A stretch of 64,000 nucleotides of DNA, from positions 1,426,001-1,490,000 of the forward strand of contig NZ_CP141606.1 in assembly GCF_035593345.1 (NCBI RefSeq), read 5' to 3'. Shown one piece after another: positions 28,439 through 36,851 of this stretch. The DNA comes from Lelliottia sp. JS-SCA-14. Its GTDB lineage: Bacteria; Pseudomonadota; Gammaproteobacteria; Enterobacterales; Enterobacteriaceae. The stretch's first letter is position 1. Each line of letters begins with the position of its first letter. A model generated the notes under the pieces. That model saw only the letters and a list, made by a program, of their open reading frames with translations, was not told the DNA's origin and made no database searches. Position numbers and translations under genes: made by a program.

Positions 28439-28774
28439 ACCCAACTCCTTTATTATCTGCGCCAATGACGCATTGATACCCATTGTGATGTTGTTATATC
28501 TCGCGCGATGCGAGTGCAGTGTTATGCAAGCTTGTTAACATTTAGTCTGGCTTAATGTAAAGATTTTGCTGCGTTATTGTTTATTTTTGCGAAGCGCGCC
28601 GCACCATTCAGAGGCAAAAATATCTGCCTGCACCGTTTCGGTGCTACCGATGAACTGCGGTGGTGCGACCAGGTTGCACGTTAAGCCAAACGACTGAATC
28701 TGTGATTTAACAAAGCAATAGGCGTGCCAGAAATGGAATTTCGAGGGGATTTGCCGGGTGGCGGGGATGGGTTT
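28439..28774. other. gltI upstream region
   Basis: This stretch must carry the gltI promoter. I see no strong sigma-70 pair; TATAAC at about 28492-28497 on the minus strand is the best -10 candidate. An 83-codon frame (28574-28825) overlaps it but starts inside a repeat and has no conserved features or ribosome-binding site, so I do not call a gene. Part of this stretch (about 28590-28740) reminds me of non-coding sequence found at several places in enteric genomes. Confidence 0.4.
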
Positions 28775-28902
28775 TGTAGGGCGGGTAAGCGTAGCGCCAC
28801 CCGCCAGAAATTCGCACGGGAACACGAGCCGGGTGGCGGCTACGCCTTACCCGGCCTACAGGGATGTGTTTTGTAGGGCGGGTAAGCGCAGCGCCACCCG
28901 CC
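28775..28902. repeat. REP/BIME-type cluster downstream of lnt
   Basis: Three palindromic units in alternating orientation: 28775-28805, 28828-28860 (opposite) and 28872-28902. Units one and three share TGTAGGGCGGGTAAGCG and end in GCGCCACCCGCC; the middle one is their mirror (GCCGGGTGGCGGCTACGCC). A partial unit lies near 28753-28765. This is the arrangement of a BIME. It sits just past the lnt stop, where such elements stabilise upstream mRNA or bind gyrase or IHF in E. coli. Confidence 0.88.
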
Positions 28903-28910
28903 AGAGAGGA

Positions 28911-30449
28911 TTATCTACGACGCTGACGAAGGCTCATCAACACCGCGCCAAAACCAAACAGCGCGGTCAGGATCCACAGCGGCCAGTTGCCGGTGCGGGC
29001 ATATGGCGTCAGACCCGTCGTTGGCGTGACTTTGGTGGTCAACACCGCACGAGTGAACTGCGGGAGCATCGCCTGAATTTCGCCTTTCGGACCAATCACC
29101 GCCGTAATCCCGTTGTTGGTGCTGCGCAGCAGCGGACGCGCCAGCTCAAGCGAGCGCATACGCGCCATCTGGAAGTGCTGCCACGGGCCAATCGACTTAC
29201 CGAACCAGGCATCGTTGGAGATGGTCAGCAGATAATCCGTATCCGGACGGAAGTTATCGCGCACCTGTTCGCCCAGGATGATTTCGTAGCAGATCGCTGG
29301 CGTCAACGCGAAGCCGTGCGCATGAAGCTGCGGCTGAACGTATGAACCCCGGCTAAAGGAGGACATCGGCAAGTCGAAGAACGGCGCCAGCGGGCGCAGA
29401 ATCGATTCCAGCGGCACAAACTCACCAAATGGCACCAGGTGATTTTTGTTGTAGCGATTCGCCGATTCGTAGCTGTACGGATTGTCTTTTCCGAGGGTGA
29501 TGATGGTGTTGTAGGTGTCGTAACGGTTCTGCTTGTTCAGACGCGCATCGACAATCCCGGTGATCAGCGTGCTGTTTTTGGCGCGCAGGAGATCGTCCAT
29601 CATGCTCAGGAAACGCTGCTGGTTAATCTCCAGATCCGGAATCGCAGACTCCGGCCAGATGATCAGACTGGATTTTCCCATCTCTTTTTGCGTCGCATCA
29701 AGATAGATTTTCAGCGTATTAATCAGCTGATTCTCATCCCATTTCAGCGACTGCGGGATATCCCCTTGCACCATCGATACCTGGGTGGCGCGTTCCGGCT
29801 CCAGGGTAAACCACTGGATAAAGCGCAGCGGGAAAGGAAGGGCGAAGAGGACAACGGCGGCAACCAGCGGTTTCCAGTTGCGGCTTACCAGAGCCAGCAC
29901 CAGCAGGCCGCTCACCACCATCAGCAGGAAGTTGATTGCTTCCACGCCCATCACCGGGGCCAGCCCTTTCAGCGGGCCATCAATCTGGCTATAGCCGAAC
30001 TGGAGCCACGGGAAACCGGTCAACACCCAGCCGCGCAGGAATTCGGTAATCTGCCAGACCACGGGAGCGGCAATGGCGACGCGCAGCCAGTTTGTTTTCG
30101 GCCACAGGCGCGAGAGAATGCCCGCGAACAGACCCGTATACAGCGAGAGATACGCCGCCAGCAGCACGACCAGGAAGACGTTCACCGGGCCAGGCATCCC
30201 GCCAAACTGCGCGATGCTGACGTACACCCAGTTAATGCCCGAGCCAAACAGGCCCAGACCCCAGAAGTAGCCGATAGCTGCGGCCTGCACCGGGCGACGA
30301 TTCAGCGTCAGCCCTTGCAGCCCCATCAGCGAGAGGAGGGCGGCAGGCCAGATGTCATAAGGAGAAAAAGCCAGCGTTCCGCTGGCTCCGAGCAACAGCG
30401 CCAGCAGCAAACGGACGCGCTGGCGTTCAAGTAATGGGGCAAATGCCAT
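28911..30449 (-). CDS. lnt: apolipoprotein N-acyltransferase Lnt
   Basis: Last enzyme of lipoprotein maturation: it transfers an acyl chain from phospholipid to the amino group of the lipidated cysteine. 512 aa, same as E. coli. Eight or so N-terminal membrane helices precede a nitrilase-like periplasmic domain with the Glu-Lys-Cys triad: Glu267 in IWPESAIP, Lys335 in [10 protein letters not shown] and Cys387 in AICYEI. It starts five bases after the ybeX stop, last gene of the ybeZYX-lnt operon. Confidence 0.98.
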   Translation of the reverse strand: MAFAPLLERQRVRLLLALLLGASGTLAFSPYDIWPAALLSLMGLQGLTLNRRPVQAAAIGYFWGLGLFGSGINWVYVSIAQFGGMPGPVNVFLVVLLAAYLSLYTGLFAGILSRLWPKTNWLRVAIAAPVVWQITEFLRGWVLTGFPWLQFGYSQIDGPLKGLAPVMGVEAINFLLMVVSGLLVLALVSRNWKPLVAAVVLFALPFPLRFIQWFTLEPERATQVSMVQGDIPQSLKWDENQLINTLKIYLDATQKEMGKSSLIIWPESAIPDLEINQQRFLSMMDDLLRAKNSTLITGIVDARLNKQNRYDTYNTIITLGKDNPYSYESANRYNKNHLVPFGEFVPLESILRPLAPFFDLPMSSFSRGSYVQPQLHAHGFALTPAICYEIILGEQVRDNFRPDTDYLLTISNDAWFGKSIGPWQHFQMARMRSLELARPLLRSTNNGITAVIGPKGEIQAMLPQFTRAVLTTKVTPTTGLTPYARTGNWPLWILTALFGFGAVLMSLRQRRR

Positions 30450-30454
30450 TTACA

Positions 30455-31333
30455 TTAATCTTCCAGTTTTGGCACCGGGGAGTCGTCCGGCATTCTGACG
30501 TGAACCTGAATAATACGTCGGCTGTCGGCCATGGCGACCTTGAACTGGTAACCATCGATGTCAACGGACTCGCCGCGCGCCGGGAGATGGCCAAAGGCCT
30601 GCATCACCAGCCCGCCAATGGTATCGACCTCTTCATCGCTGAAGTGGGTGCCAAAGGTCTCGTTGAACTCTTCAATGGAGGCCAGCGCGCGCACCGTCCA
30701 GGTGTGACGGCTCAGCTGACGGAATTCGATATCGTCTTCTTCGTCGTACTCATCTTCGATTTCACCGACGATCAGTTCGAGAATATCTTCGATGGTCACA
30801 AGGCCGGAAACACCGCCAAATTCATCGATAACAATCGCCATGTGGTAGCGCTGGGAGCGGAACTCTTTCAGCATGCGGTCAACGCGCTTGCTCTCCGGAA
30901 CCACCACCGCCTGGCGTAACACTTTTTCCATGCTGAAAGCGTCGGCATCGCTGCGCATAAACGGCAGCAGATCTTTCGCCATCAAAATCCCTTCGATGTG
31001 ATCTTTGTCCTCGCTAATCACCGGGAAACGCGAGTGGGCCGATTCGATGATCACATCGAGGCACTCGTCCAGAGTCTGGTTGCGTTTCAGGGTAATCATC
31101 TGCGAGCGGGGGATCATAATATCGCGAACGCGCTGGTCGGCGATGTCCATGACCCCTTCGAGCATTTCGCGCGTATCTTCGTCGATAAGATCGTTCTGCC
31201 CGGAATCACGAATCAGCTCCAGGAGTTCATCACGGTTTTTAGGTTCGCCGTGGAACAGCTGGCTCAGAATGAGGGAGAAAAATCCCTTCTTACTGGTTGT
31301 CGTGTCGCTACTGTGTGAATTGTCGTCGCTCAT
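30455..31333 (-). CDS. ybeX: YbeX (CorC-like), CBS-domain protein
   Basis: 292 aa, same as E. coli YbeX. Two CBS domains (about 70-190, containing [11 protein letters not shown] and [19 protein letters not shown]) are followed by a CorC/HlyC transporter-associated domain. Historically linked to magnesium and cobalt efflux (CorC); recent work links it to ribosome and rRNA maturation, fitting its position after ybeY. Ends five bases before lnt. Confidence 0.95.
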   Translation of the reverse strand: MSDDNSHSSDTTTSKKGFFSLILSQLFHGEPKNRDELLELIRDSGQNDLIDEDTREMLEGVMDIADQRVRDIMIPRSQMITLKRNQTLDECLDVIIESAHSRFPVISEDKDHIEGILMAKDLLPFMRSDADAFSMEKVLRQAVVVPESKRVDRMLKEFRSQRYHMAIVIDEFGGVSGLVTIEDILELIVGEIEDEYDEEDDIEFRQLSRHTWTVRALASIEEFNETFGTHFSDEEVDTIGGLVMQAFGHLPARGESVDIDGYQFKVAMADSRRIIQVHVRMPDDSPVPKLED

Positions 31334-31370
31334 GGCGTTTGTTAAGGGTTCTCTTGTGAGTTTAACGCGC

Positions 31371-31401
31371 GCCGCCGCAGGAAAGATCCTTGTGCGGCGG
31401 C
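31371..31401 (-). other. strong hairpin between ybeY and ybeX
   Basis: Nine-bp perfect GC stem GCCGCCGCA / TGCGGCGGC around a 13-base loop that itself can pair (GGA/TCC). A second imperfect palindrome, CAGTTGAGCAAGATGCTTAACTG, sits at 31411-31433 next to the ybeY stop. Neither has a T-run on the minus strand. Probably an intercistronic processing or stability element. Confidence 0.5.
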
Positions 31402-31434
31402 ATGGTGGGTCAGTTGAGCAAGATGCTTAACTGA

Positions 31435-31902
31435 CTATTCTTTCTCGGCAATGTACGGGTCCTCATAGCCCAGAGCAAGCATTATCTCTGTCTCGAGGGA
31501 TTCCATCTCTTCTGCTTCTTCGTCTTCAATATGATCATAGCCAAGCAGATGCAGACTGCCGTGGATAACCATGTGCGCCCAGTGGGCGTCGAGGGGCTTT
31601 TGCTGCTCTTTCGCTTCCTGTTCAACCACCTGGCGGCAGATGATCAGGTCGCCGAGCAGCGGCATTTCGATGCCCGGCGGCGCTTCGAACGGGAAAGAGA
31701 GCACGTTGGTCGGCTTATCTTTCCCGCGATAGGTCAGGTTCAGCTCGTGGCTTTCCGCTTCGTCGACCAGGCGAATCGTCACTTCTGACTCTTCCTGGAA
31801 CTGCGGGATCACCGCATCCAGCCATGTTTGAAACTGACTTTCTTCCGGCAAACCGGAGTTGTCCTCACAGGCCAGCTGTAAATCGAGGATCACCTGACTC
31901 AT
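31435..31902 (-). CDS. ybeY: endoribonuclease YbeY
   Basis: Single-strand endoribonuclease needed for 16S rRNA 3' maturation and 70S quality control. 155 aa, as in E. coli. The zinc-binding motif [11 protein letters not shown] supplies His114, His118 and His124; Arg59 lies in the conserved [17 protein letters not shown]. Its ATG overlaps the ybeZ stop by four bases. Confidence 0.97.
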   Translation of the reverse strand: MSQVILDLQLACEDNSGLPEESQFQTWLDAVIPQFQEESEVTIRLVDEAESHELNLTYRGKDKPTNVLSFPFEAPPGIEMPLLGDLIICRQVVEQEAKEQQKPLDAHWAHMVIHGSLHLLGYDHIEDEEAEEMESLETEIMLALGYEDPYIAEKE

Positions 31903-32945
31903 TTATGCTCTTGCTCCTGGGCTTCGCGTTTACGTTCCGCGGCCTGTTCTGCTTTACGTTTTTGTTCTGCTTCTTCCCATGCTTCATAGGCGTTAACGAT
32001 GCGGGCAACCACCGGGTGGCGCACCACGTCTTCGCTGTTGAAGAAGTTGAAGCTAATTTCGTCCACTTCCGCCAGCACTTCGATGGCGTGACGCAGACCG
32101 GATTTGGTGCTGCGCGGCAGGTCGATCTGGGTGATATCCCCGGTGATGACCGCTTTCGAGTTAAAGCCGATACGCGTCAGGAACATCTTCATCTGTTCGA
32201 TGGTGGTGTTCTGGCTCTCATCAAGAATGATGAACGCGTCGTTTAACGTGCGCCCGCGCATATAGGCCAGCGGGGCCACTTCGATGACGTTACGCTCGAT
32301 CAGCTTTTCGACTTTCTCAAAGCCGAGCATTTCAAACAGGGCGTCATACAGCGGACGCAGATACGGGTCCACTTTCTGACTCAAATCGCCTGGCAGGAAG
32401 CCGAGCTTTTCACCGGCTTCGACCGCCGGGCGGGTCAGCAGGATACGACGAATATCCTGACGCTCCAGGGCATCGACCGCGGCGGCAACGGCCAGATAGG
32501 TTTTACCCGTACCCGCAGGGCCCACGCCGAAGGTGATGTCATGGTCGAGAATATTGGCGATGTACTGCGCCTGGTTTGGCGTACGCGGCTTGATGACGCC
32601 ACGCTTGGTTTTGATATTGATGGCCTTGCCGTAGTCAGGCACGCTGTCGGCGCTCTGCTCCAGCACGCGCGCTTCTTTAATGGCGAGGTGAATATGTTCC
32701 GGTTCGATATCCTGGATTTCCCCGCGCATCGGGGCGGTATCGACATACAGGCTGCGCAGAATATCCGCAGCGGCGTTGACGCAGATGGCGCGTCCGGTGA
32801 GTTTGAAGTGATTATCGCGACGATTGATTTCGATACCCAGACGTCGCTCCAGTTGTTTGATGTTGTCATCAAACGGCCCGCACAGGCTCAGCAGGCGAGC
32901 GTTGTCTGCTGGCTCAAGGGTAAGTTCACGCGTTTCTGTATTCAA
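31899..32945 (-). CDS. ybeZ: PhoH-like ATPase YbeZ
   Basis: 348-aa PhoH-family protein, a partner of YbeY. Walker A GPAGTGKT is at 142-149, Walker B FIILDE at 238-243. The C-terminus is a long charged helix rich in Ala/Glu/Lys/Gln. In E. coli the protein interacts with YbeY and has NTPase or helicase-type activity in relatives. First gene of ybeZYX-lnt. Its leader carries a heat-shock-like promoter. Confidence 0.96.
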   Translation of the reverse strand: MNTETRELTLEPADNARLLSLCGPFDDNIKQLERRLGIEINRRDNHFKLTGRAICVNAAADILRSLYVDTAPMRGEIQDIEPEHIHLAIKEARVLEQSADSVPDYGKAINIKTKRGVIKPRTPNQAQYIANILDHDITFGVGPAGTGKTYLAVAAAVDALERQDIRRILLTRPAVEAGEKLGFLPGDLSQKVDPYLRPLYDALFEMLGFEKVEKLIERNVIEVAPLAYMRGRTLNDAFIILDESQNTTIEQMKMFLTRIGFNSKAVITGDITQIDLPRSTKSGLRHAIEVLAEVDEISFNFFNSEDVVRHPVVARIVNAYEAWEEAEQKRKAEQAAERKREAQEQEHK

Positions 32946-33022
32946 ACTGTTCCTCTTAATATGAGTGTCGTCTTACAAGAAATTATTCACGCCACAGAAT
33001 AAAGGCGCAAGCTTATGCTTGC

Positions 33023-33051
33023 ATATTGGGGACGCAGAGGGGAAATACAAG
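33023..33051 (-). promoter_or_regulatory. candidate sigma-32 promoter of ybeZ
   Basis: On the minus strand CTTGTAT (33045-33051), 13 bases, CCCCAATAT (33023-33031), close to the heat-shock consensus CTTGAAA and CCCCATNT. It is about 80 bases before the ybeZ start and overlaps the end of the miaB hairpin. ybeZYX is reported as heat-inducible in E. coli, which supports the call. Confidence 0.5.
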
Positions 33052-33072
33052 GCCTGCCAGAGCGACAGGCCT
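33050..33072 (-). terminator. hairpin after miaB, possible weak terminator
   Basis: Stem AGGCCTG / CAGGCCT with a 9-base loop eight bases past the miaB stop, followed on the minus strand by TGTATTTCCCC. The T-run is poor, so termination would be partial. Confidence 0.45.
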
Positions 33073-33079
33073 GAAGGAA

Positions 33080-34504
33080 TCAGGGCTGGTAAACACCGAC
33101 ACCCAGATCATTTTCTTTGCGAGTACGGGCAATCACGGACGCTGGCGTTTCGGCGACGCGCAGGCCCATTTCCGCTTCGGTGCGCACCAGTTTGCCGCGC
33201 ATGGAGTTGGTCAGCACTTCCTGAATCTCGATATCGACAAACTTACCGATCATGTCCGGCGTGCCTTCGAAGTTCACCACGCGGTTGTTCTCGGTACGCC
33301 CCGACAGCTGCATCAGGCTCTTACGCGACGTGCCTTCCACCAGAATACGCTGCGTAGTGCCGAGCATACGACGGCTCCAGGCGTTCACCTGCTGGTTGAT
33401 GCGCTCCTGCAGAATATAGAGACGCTGCTTTTTCTCCTCTTCCGGCACATCGTCCACCATATCGGCGGCAGGCGTGCCCGGACGGGCAGAGAAGATAAAG
33501 CTAAAGCTGGTGTCGAAATTCACTTCGCCAATCAGCTTCATGGTGCGCGCGAAATCATCGGTGGTTTCGCCAGGGAAGCCGACGATAAAGTCGGAGCTGA
33601 TCTGGATATCCGGACGCGCTTCACGCAGTTTGCGGATGATCGCCTTGTACTCCAGCACGGTGTGGGTGCGGCCCATCAGGTTCAGCACGCGGTCAGAGCC
33701 GCACTGGACCGGCAGATGCAGGAAGCTCACCAGCTCTGGCGTGTCGCGATAGACATCGATGATGTCGTCGGTAAATTCAATCGGATGGCTGGTAGTGAAG
33801 CGCACGCGGTCGATACCGTCGATAGCGGCCACCAGACGCAGCAGCTCGGCGAAAGTGCCGGTAGAGCCGTCGTAGTTGGCACCGCGCCACGCGTTGACGT
33901 TCTGGCCGAGCAGGTTCACTTCACGCACGCCCTGAGCCGCCAGCTGGGCCACTTCGAACAGGATATCGTCGCACGGACGGCTGACCTCTTCCCCGCGCGT
34001 GTACGGCACGACGCAGTAAGTGCAGTATTTGTTGCAGCCTTCCATGATCGACACGTAGGCGCTTGGGCCGTCGGCGCGTGGCTCTGGCAGACGGTCAAAT
34101 TTCTCGATTTCCGGGAAGCTGACGTCCACCACCGGGCTGCGATCGCCGCGAACGGAGTTGATCATCTCCGGCAGGCGGTGCAAGGTCTGCGGGCCAAACA
34201 CGATATCGACGTAATGGGCGCGCTGACGAATCAGTTTGCCTTCTTGCGAAGCTACGCAGCCGCCGACGCCGATAATCAGGTCCGGGTTTTTCTTTTTGAG
34301 GAGTTTCCAGCGACCTAACAGGTGGAAGACTTTTTCCTGCGCTTTTTCACGGATTGAGCAGGTGTTAAGCAGCAGCACATCGGCTTCTTCTGCCACTTCC
34401 GTCAGTTGATACCCGTGGGTGGCATTCAGCAGATCGGCCATCTTCGATGAATCGTATTCGTTCATCTGACAGCCCCAGGTTTTTATATGGAGTTTTTTAG
34501 TCAT
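33080..34504 (-). CDS. miaB: tRNA-2-methylthio-N6-dimethylallyladenosine synthase MiaB
   Basis: Radical-SAM methylthiotransferase that adds the 2-methylthio group to i6A37 in tRNAs reading UNN codons. 474 aa from ATG 34504 ([20 protein letters not shown]), equal to E. coli. The N-terminal cluster cysteines are 12, 49 and 83; the radical-SAM triad is in [10 protein letters not shown]; a TRAM domain ends the protein. Residue 268 is Cys in LPVQCGSDR, where I recall Ser in E. coli. The frame is open 28 codons upstream but unconserved. Confidence 0.97.
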   Translation of the reverse strand: MTKKLHIKTWGCQMNEYDSSKMADLLNATHGYQLTEVAEEADVLLLNTCSIREKAQEKVFHLLGRWKLLKKKNPDLIIGVGGCVASQEGKLIRQRAHYVDIVFGPQTLHRLPEMINSVRGDRSPVVDVSFPEIEKFDRLPEPRADGPSAYVSIMEGCNKYCTYCVVPYTRGEEVSRPCDDILFEVAQLAAQGVREVNLLGQNVNAWRGANYDGSTGTFAELLRLVAAIDGIDRVRFTTSHPIEFTDDIIDVYRDTPELVSFLHLPVQCGSDRVLNLMGRTHTVLEYKAIIRKLREARPDIQISSDFIVGFPGETTDDFARTMKLIGEVNFDTSFSFIFSARPGTPAADMVDDVPEEEKKQRLYILQERINQQVNAWSRRMLGTTQRILVEGTSRKSLMQLSGRTENNRVVNFEGTPDMIGKFVDIEIQEVLTNSMRGKLVRTEAEMGLRVAETPASVIARTRKENDLGVGVYQP

Positions 34505-34640
34505 CGACTTGCTCAGGCTCAGGATTGCAAGCCGCGTATTGTAATGCTTTGGTGGGGTTGTGACCAGTATGAAGGTTGTCGGCCTCAAGGGCGAAAAAAT
34601 CCGGTAAACTTAAGGGATTCTCTTCAAAGGATTATTGACC

Positions 34641-35816
34641 ATGACACTCCAGAAAACCGAAATCGCCGTGGTCGGCGGCGGGATGGTCGGCGGCGCGCTG
34701 GCGCTTGGGCTGGCACAACAGGGATTCCAGGTAACGGTGATCGAGCAGGCCGCACCGCCTGCGTTTGACGAAACCCAGCAGCCGGACGTGCGGATCTCGG
34801 CGATCAGCGCCGCGTCGGTCGATCTGCTGCGCGGTCTGGGCGTGTGGGAGGCAATCCTCGCGATGCGCGCCCATCCGTATCGTCGTCTGGAGACCTGGGA
34901 GTGGGAAAACGCCCATGTGACGTTTAACGCCGCGGAGCTCAAGCTGCCGCTGCTGGGCTACATGGTGGAAAACAACGTCCTGCAGTTGGCGCTCTGGCAG
35001 GCGCTGGAGGCGCACGACAAGGTGACGCTGCGGGTGCCGGATTCGCTGAAAGCACTGCATCGCCATGAAGGCGGCTATTTGCTGGAGCTGGATAACGGTG
35101 ATGAGTTGGCGGTGAAGCTGGTGGTCGGGGCCGATGGCGCAAATTCCCAGGTGCGTCAGATGGCCGGGATCGGCATTCACGCCTGGCAGTATCAACAATC
35201 CTGCATGCTGATTACCGTCAAATGCGAAAACGATCCGGGCGACAGCACCTGGCAGCATTTTACCCCCAACGGCCCACACGCCTTTTTACCGCTGTTTGGA
35301 AACTGGGCGTCGCTGGTGTGGTACGACACCCCGGCGCGTATTCGCCAGCTGCAGAGTTTGTCGATGGAGCAGCTGCAGCGCGAAATCGATAAACATTTCC
35401 CGGCGCGTCTTGGCAAGGTGACGCCGGTGGCGGCGGGCGGATTCCCGTTAACACGTCGCCATGCCCTGCAATATGCCCGCGAAGGGCTCGCGCTGGTGGG
35501 GGATGCGGCGCATACCATTCATCCGCTGGCGGGGCAGGGCGTAAACCTGGGCTATCGTGACGTGGAAGCGTTGTTGTCGGTGATGAGCAGCGCGCGCGGC
35601 CATGCGGAACCCTGGGCGAGTGCAGCGGTGCTGAAGCGCTACCAGACGCGGCGCATGGCGGATAATTTCCTGATGCAGTCAGGGATGGATCTGTTTTACG
35701 CGGGGTTCAGCAACGATCTTGCACCGGTGCGGGTTCTGCGCAATATCGGCCTGATGGCGGCAGAGCGCGCAGGCGGCCTGAAACGTCAGGCACTGAAATA
35801 CGCGCTCGGTCTCTAG
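34641..35816 (+). CDS. ubiF: 3-demethoxyubiquinol 3-hydroxylase UbiF
   Basis: FAD monooxygenase that hydroxylates C6 of the ubiquinone ring. 391 aa as in E. coli. The FAD-binding GGGMVGGALALGLA lies near the N-terminus; the second FAD motif GDAAHTIHPLAGQGVNLG is near residue 290. I start at ATG 34641, nine bases after AAAGGA; a TTG six bases earlier would sit too close to that site. It is divergent from miaB and convergent with the tRNA operon. Confidence 0.96.
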   Translation: MTLQKTEIAVVGGGMVGGALALGLAQQGFQVTVIEQAAPPAFDETQQPDVRISAISAASVDLLRGLGVWEAILAMRAHPYRRLETWEWENAHVTFNAAELKLPLLGYMVENNVLQLALWQALEAHDKVTLRVPDSLKALHRHEGGYLLELDNGDELAVKLVVGADGANSQVRQMAGIGIHAWQYQQSCMLITVKCENDPGDSTWQHFTPNGPHAFLPLFGNWASLVWYDTPARIRQLQSLSMEQLQREIDKHFPARLGKVTPVAAGGFPLTRRHALQYAREGLALVGDAAHTIHPLAGQGVNLGYRDVEALLSVMSSARGHAEPWASAAVLKRYQTRRMADNFLMQSGMDLFYAGFSNDLAPVRVLRNIGLMAAERAGGLKRQALKYALGL

Positions 35817-35826
35817 GCAGTCTTTT

Positions 35827-35859
35827 CCCTCTCCCTTTGGGAGAGGGTCAGGGTGAGGG
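35827..35859. repeat. palindromic CCCTCTCCC repeat after ubiF
   Basis: CCCTCTCCC, TTT, GGGAGAGGG, then a short spacer and GGGTGAGGG, ten bases past the ubiF stop. Same unit as after ybeL and pgm. Confidence 0.8.
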
Positions 35860-35892
35860 GAACAAGCCGCACCGTTCCCAAAGCACAAAAAC

Positions 35893-35919
35893 AAAAAAGC
35901 CCGCAGAGCGGGCTTTTTT
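35893..35919. terminator. bidirectional terminator, ubiF and tRNA operon
   Basis: Stem GCCCGC / GCGGGC (35899-35904 with 35908-35913), loop AGA, flanked by A6 on the left and T6 on the right. It can end ubiF on the plus strand and the tRNA operon on the minus strand. Confidence 0.9.
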
Positions 35920-35928
35920 GCTGTTAAG

Positions 35929-36003
35929 TGGCTGGGGTACGAGGATTCGAACCTCGGAATGCTGGTATCAGAAACCAGAGCCTTACCGCTTGGCGATACC
36001 CCA
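35929..36003 (-). tRNA. glnX: tRNA-Gln (CUG)
   Basis: 75 nt including encoded CCA. Acceptor TGGGGTA pairs with TACCCCA, the anticodon loop is TTCTGAT with anticodon CTG, and the T loop is GGTTCGAATCC. Last gene of the seven-tRNA operon; looks identical to the neighbouring glnV copy. Confidence 0.97.
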
Positions 36004-36039
36004 ACAGGGTGCGTTAAACATCTAACGACTTTTTGAAAT

Positions 36040-36114
36040 TGGCTGGGGTACGAGGATTCGAACCTCGGAATGCTGGTATCAGAAACCAGAGCCTTACCGC
36101 TTGGCGATACCCCA
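36040..36114 (-). tRNA. glnV: tRNA-Gln (CUG)
   Basis: 75 nt including CCA, anticodon CTG, apparently identical to the copy at 35929. The two are separated by 36 bases. The name follows the E. coli order. Confidence 0.97.
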
Positions 36115-36158
36115 ACAATTTTTTCTAGTTTACCGAAATAATCGATAAATTCCTAATT

Positions 36159-36235
36159 TGGTGGCTACGACGGGATTCGAACCTGTGACCCCATCATTAT
36201 GAGTGATGTGCTCTAACCAACTGAGCTACGTAGCC
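36159..36235 (-). tRNA. metU: tRNA-Met (CAU), elongator
   Basis: 77 nt including CCA, starting GGCTACGTAGCTCAGTTGG. The anticodon loop CTCATAA carries CAT. It begins with a paired G-C acceptor and lacks the initiator C-A mismatch, so it is the elongator type. Confidence 0.96.
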
Positions 36236-36251
36236 AGACTGCTTTCTTCGA

Positions 36252-36326
36252 TGGCTGGGGTACCTGGATTCGAACCAGGGAATGCCGGTATCAAAAACCG
36301 GTGCCTTACCGCTTGGCGATACCCCA
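36252..36326 (-). tRNA. glnW: tRNA-Gln (UUG)
   Basis: 75 nt including CCA; the anticodon loop TTTTGAT carries TTG. It shares the acceptor stem with the CUG species but differs in the anticodon and T stems. Confidence 0.97.
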
Positions 36327-36358
36327 ATAACCGCGGAGAACCGCTCAATCGAAGAAAA

Positions 36359-36433
36359 TGGCTGGGGTACCTGGATTCGAACCAGGGAATGCCGGTATCA
36401 AAAACCGGTGCCTTACCGCTTGGCGATACCCCA
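36359..36433 (-). tRNA. glnU: tRNA-Gln (UUG)
   Basis: 75 nt including CCA, anticodon TTG, apparently identical to the copy at 36252. The name follows the E. coli order. Confidence 0.97.
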
Positions 36434-36456
36434 TCCGTGCAACGCGGACCTGGAAA

Positions 36457-36541
36457 TGGTGCGGGAGGCGAGACTTGAACTCGCACACCTTGCGGCGCCA
36501 GAACCTAAATCTGGTGCGTCTACCAATTTCGCCACTCCCGC
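36457..36541 (-). tRNA. leuW: tRNA-Leu (UAG)
   Basis: 85 nt including CCA with the long variable arm of a class II tRNA. It begins GCGGGAGTGGCGAAATTGG; the anticodon loop ATTTAGG carries TAG, reading CUN codons. Confidence 0.96.
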
Positions 36542-36550
36542 AAAAAAAGA

Positions 36551-36627
36551 TGGTGGCTACGACGGGATTCGAACCTGTGACCCCATCATTATGAGTGATG
36601 TGCTCTAACCAACTGAGCTACGTAGCC
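36551..36627 (-). tRNA. metT: tRNA-Met (CAU), elongator
   Basis: 77 nt including CCA, apparently identical to metU at 36159. First gene of the operon, closest to the promoter. Confidence 0.96.
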
Positions 36628-36666
36628 ATCTTTTTTTCGCGTTACCTTATCGGCGTTGCGGGGCGC

Positions 36667-36695
36667 ATTATGCGTATTGAGTCTTGCAGCGTCAA
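36667..36695 (-). promoter_or_regulatory. sigma-70 promoter of the tRNA operon
   Basis: On the minus strand TTGACG (36690-36695), a 17-base spacer and CATAAT (36667-36672), followed by a GC-rich discriminator (GCGCCCCGC). This is the layout of a strong, stringently controlled stable-RNA promoter, about 40 bases ahead of metT. Confidence 0.8.
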
Positions 36696-36813
36696 TATCT
36701 TTTTCAATGAAAATGGCCGGATTGTGACTGTTTGGTTAGGTTGCGAACAGCGTGACCGAATAATCGGCAATTATTGGTTATTAATCGCTTTTGTTCAGCA
36801 AAACGTGAGCAAT

Positions 36814-36835
36814 AAAAAAGGCCCCGAAGGGCCTT
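36814..36835 (-). terminator. intrinsic terminator of asnB
   Basis: Minus-strand AAGGCCC, loop, GGGCCTT stem followed by TTTTATT, 17 bases past the asnB stop. Confidence 0.88.
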
Positions 36836-36851
36836 AATGCGATCTCTGCGA

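Noticed and set aside
28500..28570. Sigma-54 promoter for gltI
   Set aside because: I looked for a TGGCAC-N5-TTGC pattern. TTGCA is present but the invariant GG of the -24 element is missing at the right spacing.
28574..28825. 83-codon minus-strand frame between gltI and lnt
   Set aside because: It starts inside a REP unit, has no ribosome-binding site and no recognisable domain. Treated as non-coding, possibly part of a dispersed element.
36595..36837. 80-codon plus-strand frame over metT and its promoter
   Set aside because: It begins inside the tRNA gene and runs through the tRNA promoter; no coding features.
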